A DNA stretch of 32,954 nucleotides from Isohypsibius dastychi (GCA_034696485.1 JAQIWT010000128.1:1-32954); one strand, 5' to 3'; counted from the first letter of the stretch, positions 19,956 through 30,875 are shown. The notes: generated by a model from the letters alone, not told the origin. Translations and numbers: made by a program.

Positions 19956-20217
19956 CTACCCTTCAGACAGCCTTTACACGTCAATCGCGAATTGCTACAA
20001 AAACTTCTTTTTTTCGACCTCGCCGATGACTGAAATCAGCATCCTAATGGACCTCAACCACCCACGTTCAAAGACGCAAAAAATTAGTTCTTGACCTCCC
20101 ACCTTCAGTATCTTGCTGAGACTGCGACAGACAGAATGAACATCTTTGCACAAAAACTTGACAATATGGACTGCCAACAGCGACGGCAGAGAGCAGTCAT
20201 TGAAAAGATGCTGAGTG

Positions 20218-21013
20218 AATAATCTCTTATCGCACGTGGAATTTATGACTTGCCGGAGCTTGAACTCAGTTGACAAAATCGCACTCGTCTATCAGTGCAA
20301 ACCCTTTAACGTTACAATGACTTCGAAGCTAGTGGGGTAGTGCAAGTAGGTGACCTGCGGATACGTGCCTTATGTCAACAACCGCACAATTGGAATCGAC
20401 GGTTTCACTCGTTATACTTTCGTTCTCGTCTTTGTGAAGAGAGCTTAGCAGTTCTTTTTGATCTTCCCCACTCCTGGGACAATGCTTTGGCCGACTGGAA
20501 GGAATTTCTTGAAAACATTCAAATTTATCAAAATCATCTGGTTTCTCTCTTCGATATTGAAATCGACAAATCCGTACGCGAAAGACTCCAAGTTCATGAA
20601 TCAAGTAGAAAAGGATTCTTGATATGCTCGGAAAGTCGTCTGCCCTCATGGAAACTTCAAATTCCGATGCTGTCATGAATGCTAGTAATGGTCAAAAGAC
20701 GGATCATCAAGGAAATACTATCTTGTTTTTACCGCCATCTTTGATAGTTATCGCCAGATAGTTATCACGACATTCGTCGTCCTTTGCTTTCATGTTTTTC
20801 TTTACGTTCATTTCAAAATAAGTGTCCCTCAGAAGCTTTTAAATCGTCTACATACCATCTTTTTTCTATCTTCTCACTGATACAGTTGGTCAGATTCATC
20901 AAGCCTATCCTAAACTTACTGAAGTTAAGCAATGTGAGTTGCAAATCCCACCGTCAGAAACTATGTCATGTAGACGAAATTATTTGTCCCCTGATTCTCA
21001 CTCAGAACACTGA
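20218..21013 (+). CDS. Coding region continuing with a membrane segment, frames unresolved
   Basis: A frame opening after UGA at 20215 reads DKIALVYQCKPFNVTMTSKL, UAG-CK-UAG (20338, 20347), VTCGYVPYVNNRTIGIDGF and UAG (20446). From about 20450 another frame takes over (ALADWKEFLENIQIYQNHL, SVRERLQVHESSRK), then a third (LDMLGKSSALMETSNS). At 20740-20860 a strongly hydrophobic stretch follows (QIVITTFVVLCFHVFLYV), a likely transmembrane helix. With the region upstream this could be one cell-surface receptor with ectodomain, helix and tail, but at least three frame changes are needed. A degraded gene is quite possible. Confidence 0.35.
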
Positions 21014-21723
21014 AATTCCCAATTGCCTTTCACTTGCGTTTTGATATCCAATAGTTCGAAAAGTCTTCACTTATGAAGACCAAAATCAAAACTTCCAAAA
21101 AAACAAAAATACTCTCATGATTTGTCACTAGAAAAGAGCATCCTGAATATCGATAATTATCTGTGTAAGCATTTCTTCGTTTCTTCTTGACGATAAATAA
21201 AAATTCAAAATTGCCCATAGACAAAAATATTCCGGCCCGAGCTGCTTTCTCTCTGACTCCATGAAATTCATAAAAACTTCACCGAAAAACAGGGACAATT
21301 TACCAACAAACGAGTAGAACTCCTAGCTCGTTATTCTGTTGCAAGCAAGTTTGCAGTTTGTTTACTCAAGTTTTCAGTTTTATTATTTTTTACGGGTTGT
21401 TCCATTCAATTACGCAGGATATTTGACCTCTCAGATTTTCTCTGATCTGCTTCCATCCGTTCTCACGGGTTGTTCTTTTTGTGTCTCTTTCAGCTGGTAA
21501 CACGGCATTTTATTCATTTTGCTGTTCTTTTTTCAGGGTTTATTCAGGTCCATTTCTCCTCAAATTTTTTGTTTCTGTTTATTTTCTGTTTACGGGTTCT
21601 AGGTTCTGTTTCTCATATTTCCAGCATGTTGCATATCTTGATGTTTTCCGGTTCGAACGGGTTCTTTTACTTTTCAACCTCTTCATTTTGATGGTTGACG
21701 GTATCATATGGTTTCTCTGCGTG

Positions 21724-22584
21724 TCACAAATGTTGGACAGGCATCTCTTTTGTTGATGCTTCCAGCTTGCAAGTGATTTCCTCTTCCGCCTCCAATGCAT
21801 CTTCGTTTTCCACTTTGATACGCGAGGATTCAGAACATCCATATCCCTGTGAAAGTACGCCTGACTCATCATTGGGCCACTCAGGCGGTGAAGAGAATCG
21901 AGTAACGGGTTGCAAGTACTCATCCAGCGACACAGTTTGAAACGTTTCTTCCCTGAAATTACACTTTTTCACAAACTGCGAATGGTTCCCGTTTGGGCAA
22001 TCCACGTTTTGCCACAGCTTGGTGGGAATCAAATCAACGACGGCAATCAAGCTAGCCTCAGCATTTGGCGCCACCACAATTGCTTTCATGCAATATATTT
22101 GGCACGTTCAACTTCGGGAGGAATAATTACAACGAGTCTTCCGCCGTGCATAAGTCAGCTTCCAGTAAGACAGTATCGCCTCAACAAAATATATCACAGA
22201 AATGTAACGCCTTCTTTTGTAAAGCTTGACGACATACGGGGTTGCTTTTGAGAGGTTTCAAAATCGGTGGTGTAAGGAACCTCTTTGCATTCGGTTTTTC
22301 AAGTGCAACAAAGTTTTGAAGAACTCCGTTGCACTTCAGCTCGTATTCTTTTTTAGCAATTCTTAGCAACATTTTTCGTGGTATGAAATTCTGAGAAAGA
22401 AGCTGTGACGAAAATTTTGTTCCATCGGGTTTATCACGTCCGTTGATCTATGAACTGAGCGACACAGTTCGCCTAAGAAATCCTCAGAGAAAAATGTGGG
22501 CAATGGTGGACTGAACTCCAGTTCAGCACGTAATCCGGATGATGCTGATGCTGATGCAGATGATAAAACATTTGTGTTCGCCAT
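21724..22584 (-). CDS. Chain of overlapping coding-like frames downstream of the 22523-23566 gene
   Basis: Four frames follow on the minus strand with short overlaps: 22584-22363 (serine-rich start, then LEFSPPLPTFFSEDFLGEL), 22372-22181 (IAKKEYELKCNGVLQNFV), a short one beginning about 22150 (GGRLVVIIPPEVERAKYI) and 22089-21724 (IVVAPNAEASLIAVVDLIP, later an acidic tail, UGA). The last two overlap as ATGA. All look coding, so this is probably the continuation of the upstream gene broken by indels, or one read with frameshifts. No family is recognised. Confidence 0.4.
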
Positions 22585-23566
22585 GGAGCAGCTGATATTC
22601 CTCCGCGAAGTTATAAAGGGAGGGACGGGTCAAGGTGATCCTCTCCTCGACAATACCTTGCATTAAGTTATGTTCGAGCAGCAGAAGATGCATGCCGGTC
22701 ATGGGGCACTTTAGATTGTTATACAATCGCTTGTCCAAAACACCATCAAAGATGTACCATGCCGTGTAGACGAGATTGTGAGTGTATTCTGCCGCATGGA
22801 CTTTCACTACGCTTCCGAGAGCTTGAAAAGTTCTGACAAAAAGCGAAAGGAACCAGAAGTGACACAGACGTTTGTTAGCTTCGCTCTGTAGCTCGTCGTT
22901 CAGAAATTTGGCCTACTGTCTCTGATCAACGAAAAACATGGGGAAGTGTTCCTTGGCATTTTTAACCAATATCGCAAAATTTCTCTGATGTGGCCGCTGT
23001 TGCTGTGTAAAGAATCGTGCGTAATCGTCCATAACTCGGATCAGAACTTGGCAGGCCGAAAGACGAGTCGGACCTTCCGCTTTTAAATGTGGTTCCATTC
23101 CATTCCATTCCGTTTCAGCTGCAGGGCTTGTGGTCTGTTTTGTTCCGATTTTAGTATCTTTCATAAAAATTGCACAAAACCGTAGCCACAGGCGGTACAG
23201 AAAAACAATCGCAACAACGGTGGACGGCAGCTACACTACAGCCTTCCACGTCAAAACAGTGAAAATGTCAGAAAATGGTTCTGATTCAGGGAGGGAGCCA
23301 AGAACAGAGGCAGCATTCCCCCGCTGTATTTCTAAACAAATCTTTTGCCGCAAAAATTCCAGCGACCGTTTTTCTCCAGTCTTTTCGGCAACTTCCCGAA
23401 GAAAATCGACGACATTAAGGAACGTGTTGTCACTGCGGTTTGGAAGATTCGTCTCAACCTCTGGTCCCGATTAGGCGTTGTTCAACACTCTCGGTGTAGT
23501 GATTGCACTGTTGTCTAATGTCTGGCTGACGTCATCAATATTTTGTAATTCAGCGACGATTATATG
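22523..23566 (-). CDS. Long single-exon coding frame, unrecognised, three UAA/UAG
   Basis: 347 codons lie between UGA at 23569-23567 and UGA at 22525-22523 with no other UGA and no frame change. UAA lies at 23473-23471 and UAG at 23233-23231 and 22915-22913. Coding character persists across each: NNA-UAA-SGPEVETNLP, WKAVV-UAG-LPSTVVAIVFLYRLW and DQRQ-UAG-AKFLNDELQSEANKR. The protein looks alpha-helical and intracellular (FLNVVDFLREVAEKTGEKRS; NLVYTAWYIFDGVLDKRL). I do not recognise the family. The standard code would give two separate fragments (83 and 94 codons). Confidence 0.6.
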
Positions 23567-24024
23567 TCATCCTCTCGAGAAAAAAACTGCACAAAAAACC
23601 GACTTACCATAGGAGCGAGCTGAACTTGTAGTGAAATAGCAGAAGCTGCTTGTTGTCGATAGAACACTGAACAGGAAGGCTAACTATTGAATACTACATA
23701 AGACTGGAATCTTTCTCTGGAAATTCCAGTGACATTCGCCAATTGCCTCTTCATCCCTGCGGCTTGATGCTTCATCGATCAGAAAACCGCAAAAACGTTA
23801 ATTATTTCGAGAAGGCAAATAGTTCTGAAGTTAGGCTGTAGAGGGCGACACGCGCGCGGTTTTCCACATGGGTGAGCCGTAACGATGTAAAGTATACTAG
23901 ATCGGCGCAGCACGTGTTATACCCCGGTTCACTTTGCGGTTTTCCTAGGCCTACAACGGATTCGCGGAGCATTGAGAAACTTAAACCAAAAGCTTTGATC
24001 TACATGTCTTGTTAAGAGCTATCC

Positions 24025-24883
24025 ATGATGCCGTCCAATATTGTGAACGATGTTCTGAGCAAGAAGGATGAATAAAGTAAGTTGTCATCATATTGAATGG
24101 GTTCCAGGTAAACCGGGTTCGTCCGCAGCTCGTCATAGACCTGATGCAGGCCAGAAGCGGAACAAACCTGGACGTCCAAAAGGCACAGTAAAAAGAAATA
24201 CGAATTTTCTTCCTGTCATCAAAAAAAAAGGAGGGATAGTGAAAAGAGGACAGAAGCAGATAAGGACGGGAGATGAAGGATCGCCTGGAGCAGAAGTTTT
24301 TGGAGGATGTAAATTAAGATCCCGAGCTGATCTGATTAGTCCGCGAACATCAATAAGCCAAAGGTGAAGAAGATAATCTCGGAAAACCGAACCAACATGT
24401 TCTTAATTTATGCAGATATTGCGATTTTTGAGTTTAATGCAGGCTCTATTCCACAATTCCTGGGTATGAATACGGTTAACTCGATGTCCCTGACGACGTG
24501 GTACATGGGGGCACGTAGCGCGCAGGAGATGAAATTCTTGCCGGGTATAGCAAGTCGAACCCAGCATTGAGTCCTGCGACTATTTTCAAAATAACGAAAA
24601 AGCAGATCGAAGCAAGTGATCACGTGCGGTTTGTGAATGATCAACGGCTGAGACTTTCTGCTTCTTTTTCCAGTTTGTGTGCGGTGTGTAATGAGAAGAA
24701 TATTCGAAGGAAGAGCAGGAGAGAATGAGTTTTGAATCCAGAGCCCAGCCAGAGAACAAAACCACGATTACACCATCTGGAATTGTTCTGGAAACCAAGT
24801 TTCTGGATGATGTTTTGCAACAAATACATCGGTTGTCCAATCATCAGATGCGCTTTTTCGAATTCTCAGACTCTCTGAAATGA
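24025..24883 (+). CDS. Multi-exon gene with an AT-hook-like motif
   Basis: ATG 24025 starts MMPSNIVNDVLSKKDE, then UAA and a donor GTAAGT. A 31-base intron joins in phase to KPGSSAARHRPDAGQKRN and KPGRPKG, an AT-hook core that binds AT-rich DNA. After a low-complexity lysine stretch the frame shifts (9-A run) to MKDRLEQKFLED, followed by another 31-base GT-AG interval. Farther on lie GYEYG-UAA-LDVPDDVVHGGT-UAG-RAGDEILAGYSKSNP and CAVCNEKNIRRKSRR, then MSFESRAQPENK to UGA 24881. Competing frames exist at 24430-24570. It may be the 5' half of the next gene. Confidence 0.4.
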
Positions 24884-24901
24884 CTTTTAAGCTGTTTCTA
24901 G

Positions 24902-26118
24902 ATCCACTGTCAAACTCGTCTCCGAAACTTCTTTGATGTAGAAATTCGATCCGATGACCGGAAAACCGAACATTCCTGATGGCCCTCGGATAAAATAAGG
25001 TAAATACATAACCATCTTATTGTTTTGTTGTGTAGAAATACAACATCAACAGCCGAAGAAAGAAGTCTCATGTGAATTGTCTGACGCAGAGACAGCTGAA
25101 GCAAACCAAAGCGATTTACTTAATAATCTCTGCTGTACTCGGACAGTGATAGGATAGATCATTCTGTTGTTTAACCACTTCTCTTAAGTAATTATTACCT
25201 GCAGAATTGAACGGAAAAACTTGAAAGACGAGCTCCGAAATGTTGATATCAGTTATCACTATTCGAATAATGACACCTTTCCGGCGCGCAAAACCGGCAT
25301 AGATTTCCCAGTTGCCAGCGCTTCCACAGGTATTCACTACGAACGAGTTTCTGAGATTGCGTCAATTCATTGCTCTCAAGACGATTGGATACCAATTACG
25401 AGTACGGGAGGACGGCAAGCGAGGCCATCACACAAGGAGAAGTGTGAGTTTTATATACATTCAACAATAATATGGAGAGTCATGACGTCTGGTTTTCGCA
25501 GTGTCACTGGAGTCTCAAGCAGCGCTCACAAGACGCGTAAAGCCGAGATGAAAGTATCCCAGTCTTTCAGTCTAGAACAAAAAGGTACAAGACTTCCCAA
25601 TTAATTTCAGTTCGAATAGCTCGAATTACAACTTTTCCAGCTTGTCGAGCAAAGCAAATGCAAGTAATCCTGATCAGTTTGGAGACTGATACACCTGATA
25701 AAACCGAATTGTTCTGTGGAGCACGTCTGTTCATGCATGTTATCCACCTTCGGCGCGTTGTCCCTTGTTGGCGGGATCCTTCAAAGAAAGGCGCGGTGGG
25801 TTTCGAAGCTTCGGTTTTTGGCTCTGAATCGCAGCTGATGGGGATATTTACTGGCCACAGAATTTGAGGTTCGAGCTGCTCTTGGAGCTCAGGTGCTGCG
25901 CAATTTTATACGTAAGGTTGGATTCTCCTCATTGAAATTAGAATTCATTTGCTAATTTAGTTCTTGCAGGACTTGTGAACTTCTACTATCCATGGATCAA
26001 ATCCGGTCAGCGTGATGAACTCACCGAAGCTGTAGTGACGAACGCGTTTGCCAAAGAGCTGCATTATGTGCGGTAGACACGGTCGAGCTTGGATATCATT
26101 GAGATTCTTTTTGAGTGA
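24902..26118 (+). CDS. Seven-exon gene with very short introns, unrecognised
   Basis: Exons: 24902-24999, 25036 to about 25160, 25205-25441, 25502-25584, 25611-25799, 25861-25911 and 25970-26118. Introns are GT-AG, including ones of 36 (25000-25035) and 26 bases (25585-25610), and phases agree from 25205 on. UAG lies at 24939 (SLM-UAG-KFDPMTGKPNIPDGPR), UAA at 24996 just before a donor, and UAG at 26074 (LHYVR-UAG-TRSSLDIIEILFE-UGA). The middle has a charged coil (IERKNLKDELRNVD), and the C-terminal half looks globular (EFEVRAALGAQVLRNFI, LVNFYYPWIKSGQRDELTE). The donor near 25165 and the GG/GTTTCG donor at 25800 are the weakest calls. No family is recognised. Confidence 0.55.
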
Positions 26119-26139
26119 AGCGATAAGTAGTGTGGCCCG

Positions 26140-26310
26140 GAGTCGAGTTTTGAGTTTCAAGTCCAAACCATTAGTCCGAGTTTTGAACTGAACTCAAGAA
26201 GCGAGTTGGTTCCATAACTCAAACTCCAAGAACGAGCAAGTTCAAAAACTCGAACTCTAGTTTGAGTTCAGCAGAGTAAAGTGTTCGAGTTTTTGAATTG
26301 TAAAAAATTC
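26140..26310. repeat. Degenerate GAGTT/AACTC repeat tract
   Basis: Many imperfect copies of GAGTTTTGA, GAACTCAA and CAAACTC alternate in both orientations, giving short palindromes such as TTGAACTGAACTCAAG. There is no exact period. Confidence 0.55.
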
Positions 26311-26319
26311 AGAATTTGC

Positions 26320-27500
26320 TTGGCGAGAGTGAATACAGGGTGTTCCAAGCGGTAACAGATTAGGGCAAATCATGGCAAGCCATTTGGCTAACTACGGAAT
26401 CGTTCAAAATAGGCATCAGCAGCTCAATGTGATGTGCCAGACTCGAGGTTCGGCTACGTGGTTGTTCTGGCTCGCCAAAAATGCGATAACCGTGTTTTTA
26501 TTTGGTATTATGAGAAAAGATTAAAGTGCTATAGCAACATGCATTTTAGTCGTAACCAACCAATATGAACACGCGAGCGCAAGCGAAGCGAGCGCAAAGC
26601 GCCACAATTTTTTAAAAGTTGTTTTTTTGGTGGTTGAGCACGAAAAAATGGTTAAATCAACCACTGCTTCGTATTAATCGAACCTGTTTTCTGCCTGACC
26701 CGGCCCTGTGTCAACCTTGAGCAGTCATGGAAGTGGAACTATCAATAAAGGTTTCTATTATTACATAGCCCTATTCAATAAGAGTTGCATATATTAAAAT
26801 CCTCTAGGTATCTATTATTCCACATCGAACGTTTGACCAAGGGTGATGATCTCAGCTCTGACACTTAACTCAGCAGGAGTTCATACGCGAAGTATCTGAC
26901 CGAGTGAGGACAAGTACAAATCCCCTGGGACTATCCGAATAGTTTCCCACTCGAAGAGGTGGCGAGCAACAGGTTTTTGCGTTTCTTATATTCGACACAC
27001 TCGAGATACGTAGTCGTTTATAATTCTGATTTTTTATTGGACAAAGTAGACTCAGTTTGCATACATTTTCAACCTCAGTATCAACAACAATTTCCGGAAA
27101 TCAGCAAATTTAAACAATACTTTCCAAAAACTTATTTACGAAAAAAGTAATTGCTGTTTAACTACAAAAGAACCCGTCCAAGCTTGAACCCATCTCGAAA
27201 TGCTCACCTCTTACTGAAACTGAACTACTAACAGAATATGAAATAAATTCAAACAGTCCCATGATTCTAAATACACCGGGATCTACCTCTACTGACTTCA
27301 AGGTTTTAGGTGATTTGCAGTGTTGTTCCAAACTCACCGTCCGTCAGCTGATGCCCGAAACCCGCATTGCGTGCACACTGTTACCAGTAATACCGAACAC
27401 CCCTTTTTTTTTTGCTTGAGCAGCTTCGGATTACTATACTGTACTGCCGCCACCCAAAGGTGAAATTACATCACTTAATTTAAAGGGTGTCCCCACACCA
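26320..27500. other. No gene seen
   Basis: Mostly unstructured. It contains a CG-rich GAGCGCAAGCGAAGCGAGCGC tract at 26572-26603, a T9 run at about 27404-27414 and a 63-codon frame (26959-27150) that I do not trust. Confidence 0.45.
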
Positions 27501-27521
27501 CAGTGCCTCCTGGAGGGGGTA

Positions 27522-27734
27522 GTGGGGGATGTTAACGTTGATGAAAATGACTTCTTACCTTTGTTAGTTTTCGAGTCATGTGTTCTGCGCCTGCGCAGTT
27601 CGTTTACATTTAAGCCACCTGCTAAAATGATAGATGTGCCACAATGTTTTTGTCTCTGTGATTACTGTACTTATAATACCATGCATAACGGCGATCAGCA
27701 TAAGCGGTTTTGTTTCTGGTCTCGTTGAATAAAT
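27522..27734 (+). CDS. Small cysteine-rich exon ending at UGA and AATAAA
   Basis: About 68 codons open, ending at UGA 27726-27728, followed immediately by AATAAATAAA. The C-terminal half is cysteine-rich (QCFCLCDYCTYNTMHNG), perhaps a zinc-binding patch. The start is uncertain because upstream sequence is G-rich and no acceptor is clear. No family is recognised. Confidence 0.4.
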
Positions 27735-27739
27735 AAACT

Positions 27740-28510
27740 AAAACCGATGAAATAAACTTGTAAAAACGAACAGGGTTCAAATGTCTCAAAAGCCCGGTCT
27801 AGCTTTTTATATCTAGGCGTGATGCGCTGCTTTGATAACCCATGCGTGGTTGCATGAGCTTTGATGACGCGGAGAAAGATGGCCGACCTGAGTGATTCCT
27901 AACCGCTTGTCTCATGCTCACTCTACAATATGAATATCTTCAATGTGCAGGTTGGACTTGAAACCTTTCCCAGGACAATAAAGCTTCAGACAATAATGAT
28001 TACAACAAACACTAAGAACTCAGCTTGCATTGCGGATTAGGTTCGCCACTTATCTTCATGCCCATCCGGTGCAAGCATACTGCCTGTCGAAAATTCAGTG
28101 CAGTGCATGAAGAACTGGCGTAACTCGCAGAATAGTGTAATTTTCAGATTATAGCGTTGAATCAAGAAACCTATTCCAACAAATGCCTCCATAATGACCT
28201 TTCGGCCTTCATGTGTCACAGAATTGGTAAATGTCTTGAAGTCAAAATGTGAGAATAATTTGATCTGAGCCGTTCAGAATTCACGTATCACGTCCCATTT
28301 TGTGAAGGGGGGGGGGATTCCATCTCACAATATTGCTAGTGTTAGGATTAATCCTGCCATCTGGACTGAGCGGCTCTCGAGAAAGAGACACTCTGAATTC
28401 GCTGAAACACAACCAAGTAAAATCTGATCTTTCATGTATTTAAACGTTGATGTTCTTTTGAATTTCTATAGTCTTTTTTCAGCATCTGGTTTGCCGCCCT
28501 CTGAGATAAA
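27740..28510. other. No gene seen
   Basis: About 770 bases with no convincing frame. A G10 run lies at about 28306-28315. A pyrimidine-rich ttttttcag at 28476-28484, 27 bases before the next ATG, could be the acceptor of a 5' intron or of a trans-spliced leader. Confidence 0.4.
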
Positions 28511-28913
28511 ATGATGAAATTGTCTTTATACGTGGTGCTTCTTGCGTTTGCAGTCGTTAGCAAGCATGTAAGATACTGAAAGTGGTCTGCTAATTTATTT
28601 TTCTTGTGATTACGCTTTACTACGTCCTCTTGTGAAACTGGGCACCCCCTGCCTTGATTTAGGAAAATATAACTGGTCTGCCTGCCTCACTTGTCTCTCG
28701 CTTCGCTGTGCTGCTTTACTAAATCAAGTCAGGGGGTGCCCAGTTTCACGAGAGGACGGAATAATGTGAAATTATTCACAGGTCGACTGTCATTATTGCG
28801 GAATCCTGTTGCCGAATCCCTCAGGTTGCTTTCGTGATTCTGATTGCTGTGACGGATACGCTTGGGAACTCCCATCGAAAGGACATTGTGAACTGATGCG
28901 TCTGAAGAAATGA
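28511..28913 (+). CDS. Small secreted cysteine-rich peptide, two exons
   Basis: Exon 28511-28567 encodes 19 residues (MMKLSLYVVLLAFAVVSKH), a textbook signal peptide, and ends at GTAAGA. Intron 28568-28781 ends in attcacag. Exon 28782-28913 adds 43 residues and UGA, in phase 0. The mature part has six cysteines spaced C-x2-C-x9-C-x5-CC-x12-C with GCFRDSDCCDGY in the middle, reminiscent of disulfide-knotted secreted peptides. Function could be defence, signalling, venom-like or structural; nothing decides between them. The precursor is 62 residues. Neither exon is long enough to show as a normal ORF. The intron carries a fold-back element. Confidence 0.75.
28623..28758. mobile_element. Short fold-back element (MITE-like) inside an intron
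   Basis: Near-perfect inverted arms of 39 bases at 28623-28661 and 28720-28758 (CGTCCTCTTGTGAAACTGGG and its complement at the ends) flank a 58-base spacer. It sits wholly inside the 214-base intron of the secreted peptide gene. A target duplication is not obvious. Confidence 0.75.
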
Positions 28914-28914
28914 C

Positions 28915-29660
28915 CAGAGCTTATCATTGGCAATCTCGCTGTTCATACTGAATATTGTGTTATCGCCATGATTATATGAAAATAACCATTGTGCAAATCT
29001 ACCAATTACCTGATGATTTTGCTTATTTAGTTATTAAACTTATGAGTTTCTGTTATCGAAAAAAAATGTATGACCGCAGCAAATTCAGTCATTTGTACAT
29101 ATTGCTTGAGTAATTTTATCGGATGTCACCCGAAATGACCTAGAACAGAAGAAAATCGGGTGTCTCCATAACTTGAGGTTCCCTCAACCTACAATATAAT
29201 GAGTGGCCACATCATGTGTCTATGTACCTACGTCTAGGTAGAGCAAAGGCAGACACCTCATCCTAAACCTCTTAAAAGGTACAGATTTGCAATGGGAGGC
29301 AGGACCCCGGACTTTACTCCATTTCTACTGACAGAGAGCAGGCAAACCTTGAACCTCCAACTACCAGCGGCCCACTAGATATGTGCATGTATGTTTGGTA
29401 GGGGGGGGGGGGGGACAGGCAAAAAACAAACAGAAGCGACTTTAGCGTTGGCGATCCTTGCACTGGCAAAACTGAACTTTTTCTCAATCAAAAAATCTGA
29501 AGTACCGTCCATGCAGAGGATGATGGAGCCAATCTTACCGTTTACATGATCGAAAATATCCAACCAAGTCAGGAAAAAGATACCACAATTCAAATTAATT
29601 TTCTTCAGGTTCACATTAACTCTTCAGTAACTGAGTGATCTTTTGACCGATTGTGACTTA
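28915..29660. other. No gene seen; contains a G15 run
   Basis: 3' flank of the peptide gene and unassigned sequence. An uninterrupted G run of about 15 lies at 29401-29415. A minus-strand frame of 79 codons (29375-29614) crosses that run and is not trusted. Confidence 0.45.
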
Positions 29661-30169
29661 CCAGAGCCGTTTAGGCTCTGCCTGGTCTTATTGGTTCAAA
29701 CAAAAGCGCTCTCCAATAGGCAGCCATATAAAAGTTAATTAAGAGCCGGTGCCCACCCATTGCTTGGTCTGCCCGCTTCAAGCGATGGTCAGCTGCACGA
29801 AACAAACCTCTGATGATCAAAAATCGGACATCTCTTGTCGAACTGCGTTTTTCGGTGCCATTTTGCGCCATGAACCATATAAGTGCTTTCATCAGAAAGT
29901 AAAATGAATTTTGAACAAAATGTATTTTTCAGATTTATTTAATTGAATTTTGGTGGAGGGTTATCACAGGTCAAACAAGGCCAAATTTTACAGAGCCTTT
30001 TCGGCTATGTGCACCGAAAAATCAGGCAACCATCCGATTTCAAATTTTCAAAAGCTGTAAGTTACTTTGTCTAAATTCAGGCACTGAGTTTTAAGGAAAT
30101 CTTCAATTTCACCATAGTACGCGCGCCGCGATTTTCTTGCCAAAGCGTAGAGCCGAAAAGGCTCTCTCA
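29661..30169. mobile_element. Possible small inverted-repeat element
   Basis: The palindromes AGAGCCGTTTAGGCTCT at about 29664 and AGAGCCGAAAAGGCTCT at about 30151 bound roughly 500 bases, and a half copy AGAGCCTTTTCGGCT lies at about 29993. Such ends suggest a non-autonomous element, but no target duplication is clear. Confidence 0.3.
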
Positions 30170-30181
30170 GTCATCTAAGAG

Positions 30182-30875
30182 TTAAGGGGATGTTATTTGT
30201 TGGGTTTAAGCCTTTTCATAGCTCTTGCGCGGATTACATTCGTGAGGTGACGACGAGCTGCCATTCTAAAACTCAAACGGCAGAAAATAGTGGAAAGGTT
30301 GAAAAACATGCCTGCACGTACATTTCGGCCAAACTGTGAGCCGTTGCTCAGAAAAGCGCTACCGTGTAAAAACTTCCTGAAAATCTTTCGAATTTTGTAG
30401 AGCAAGCCACGAGAGTGGTAAAATAAAATGGTGAATTGCATTCAGTAGCTAACAAAATTTCCTATACTGGGATTTTTTGTTTTTTGAAATAGCAATCGGA
30501 GACTGAAAAATCGTGGTTCTTGGCTCAAGGCGTCACTTTGAAGAGGATTTTTGAGTCCTCAGTCAGTATTTCAAAAAACAAAAAATCCCAGTATAGGAAC
30601 CTTTGTTAGCTACTGAATGCAATTTACCATTTTATTTTACCACTCTCGTGGCTTGCTCTACAAAATTCGAAAGATTTTCAGGAAGTTTTACACGGTAGCG
30701 CTTTTCTCAGCAACGGCTCACAGTTTGGCCGAAATGTACGTGCAGGCATGTTTTTCAACCATTCCACTATTTTCTACCGTTTGAGTTTTAGAATGGCAAC
30801 TCGTCCTCACCTCACAAATGTAATCCGCGCAAGAGCTATGAAAATGCTGAAACCCAATAAATAACATCCCCTTAA
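30182..30875. mobile_element. Large fold-back element with TTAA ends
   Basis: The whole 694-bp stretch is a long imperfect inverted repeat: arms of about 310 bases (30182-30495 and 30560-30875) that could fold into one hairpin with a loop near 30530. The ends are TTAAGGGGATGTTATTT and its complement. TTAA at both outer ends fits the target duplication of piggyBac- or Kolobok-type transposons. It encodes no transposase, so it would be a non-autonomous element moved in trans. The open frames inside are by-products of the repeat. Confidence 0.85.

Noticed and set aside
20600-21013. Four UAR codons in one frame of 20600-21013 as support for code change
   Set aside because: At 20740-20880 another frame looks more coding-like, so those codons are probably out of frame and were not counted.
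21579-21923. Minus-strand 114-codon ORF rich in Lys/Arg
   Set aside because: Shadow of the better frame 21724-22089 and of low-complexity sequence.
23093-23110. CATTC pentanucleotide repeat as a satellite
   Set aside because: Only about three units, inside a coding frame.
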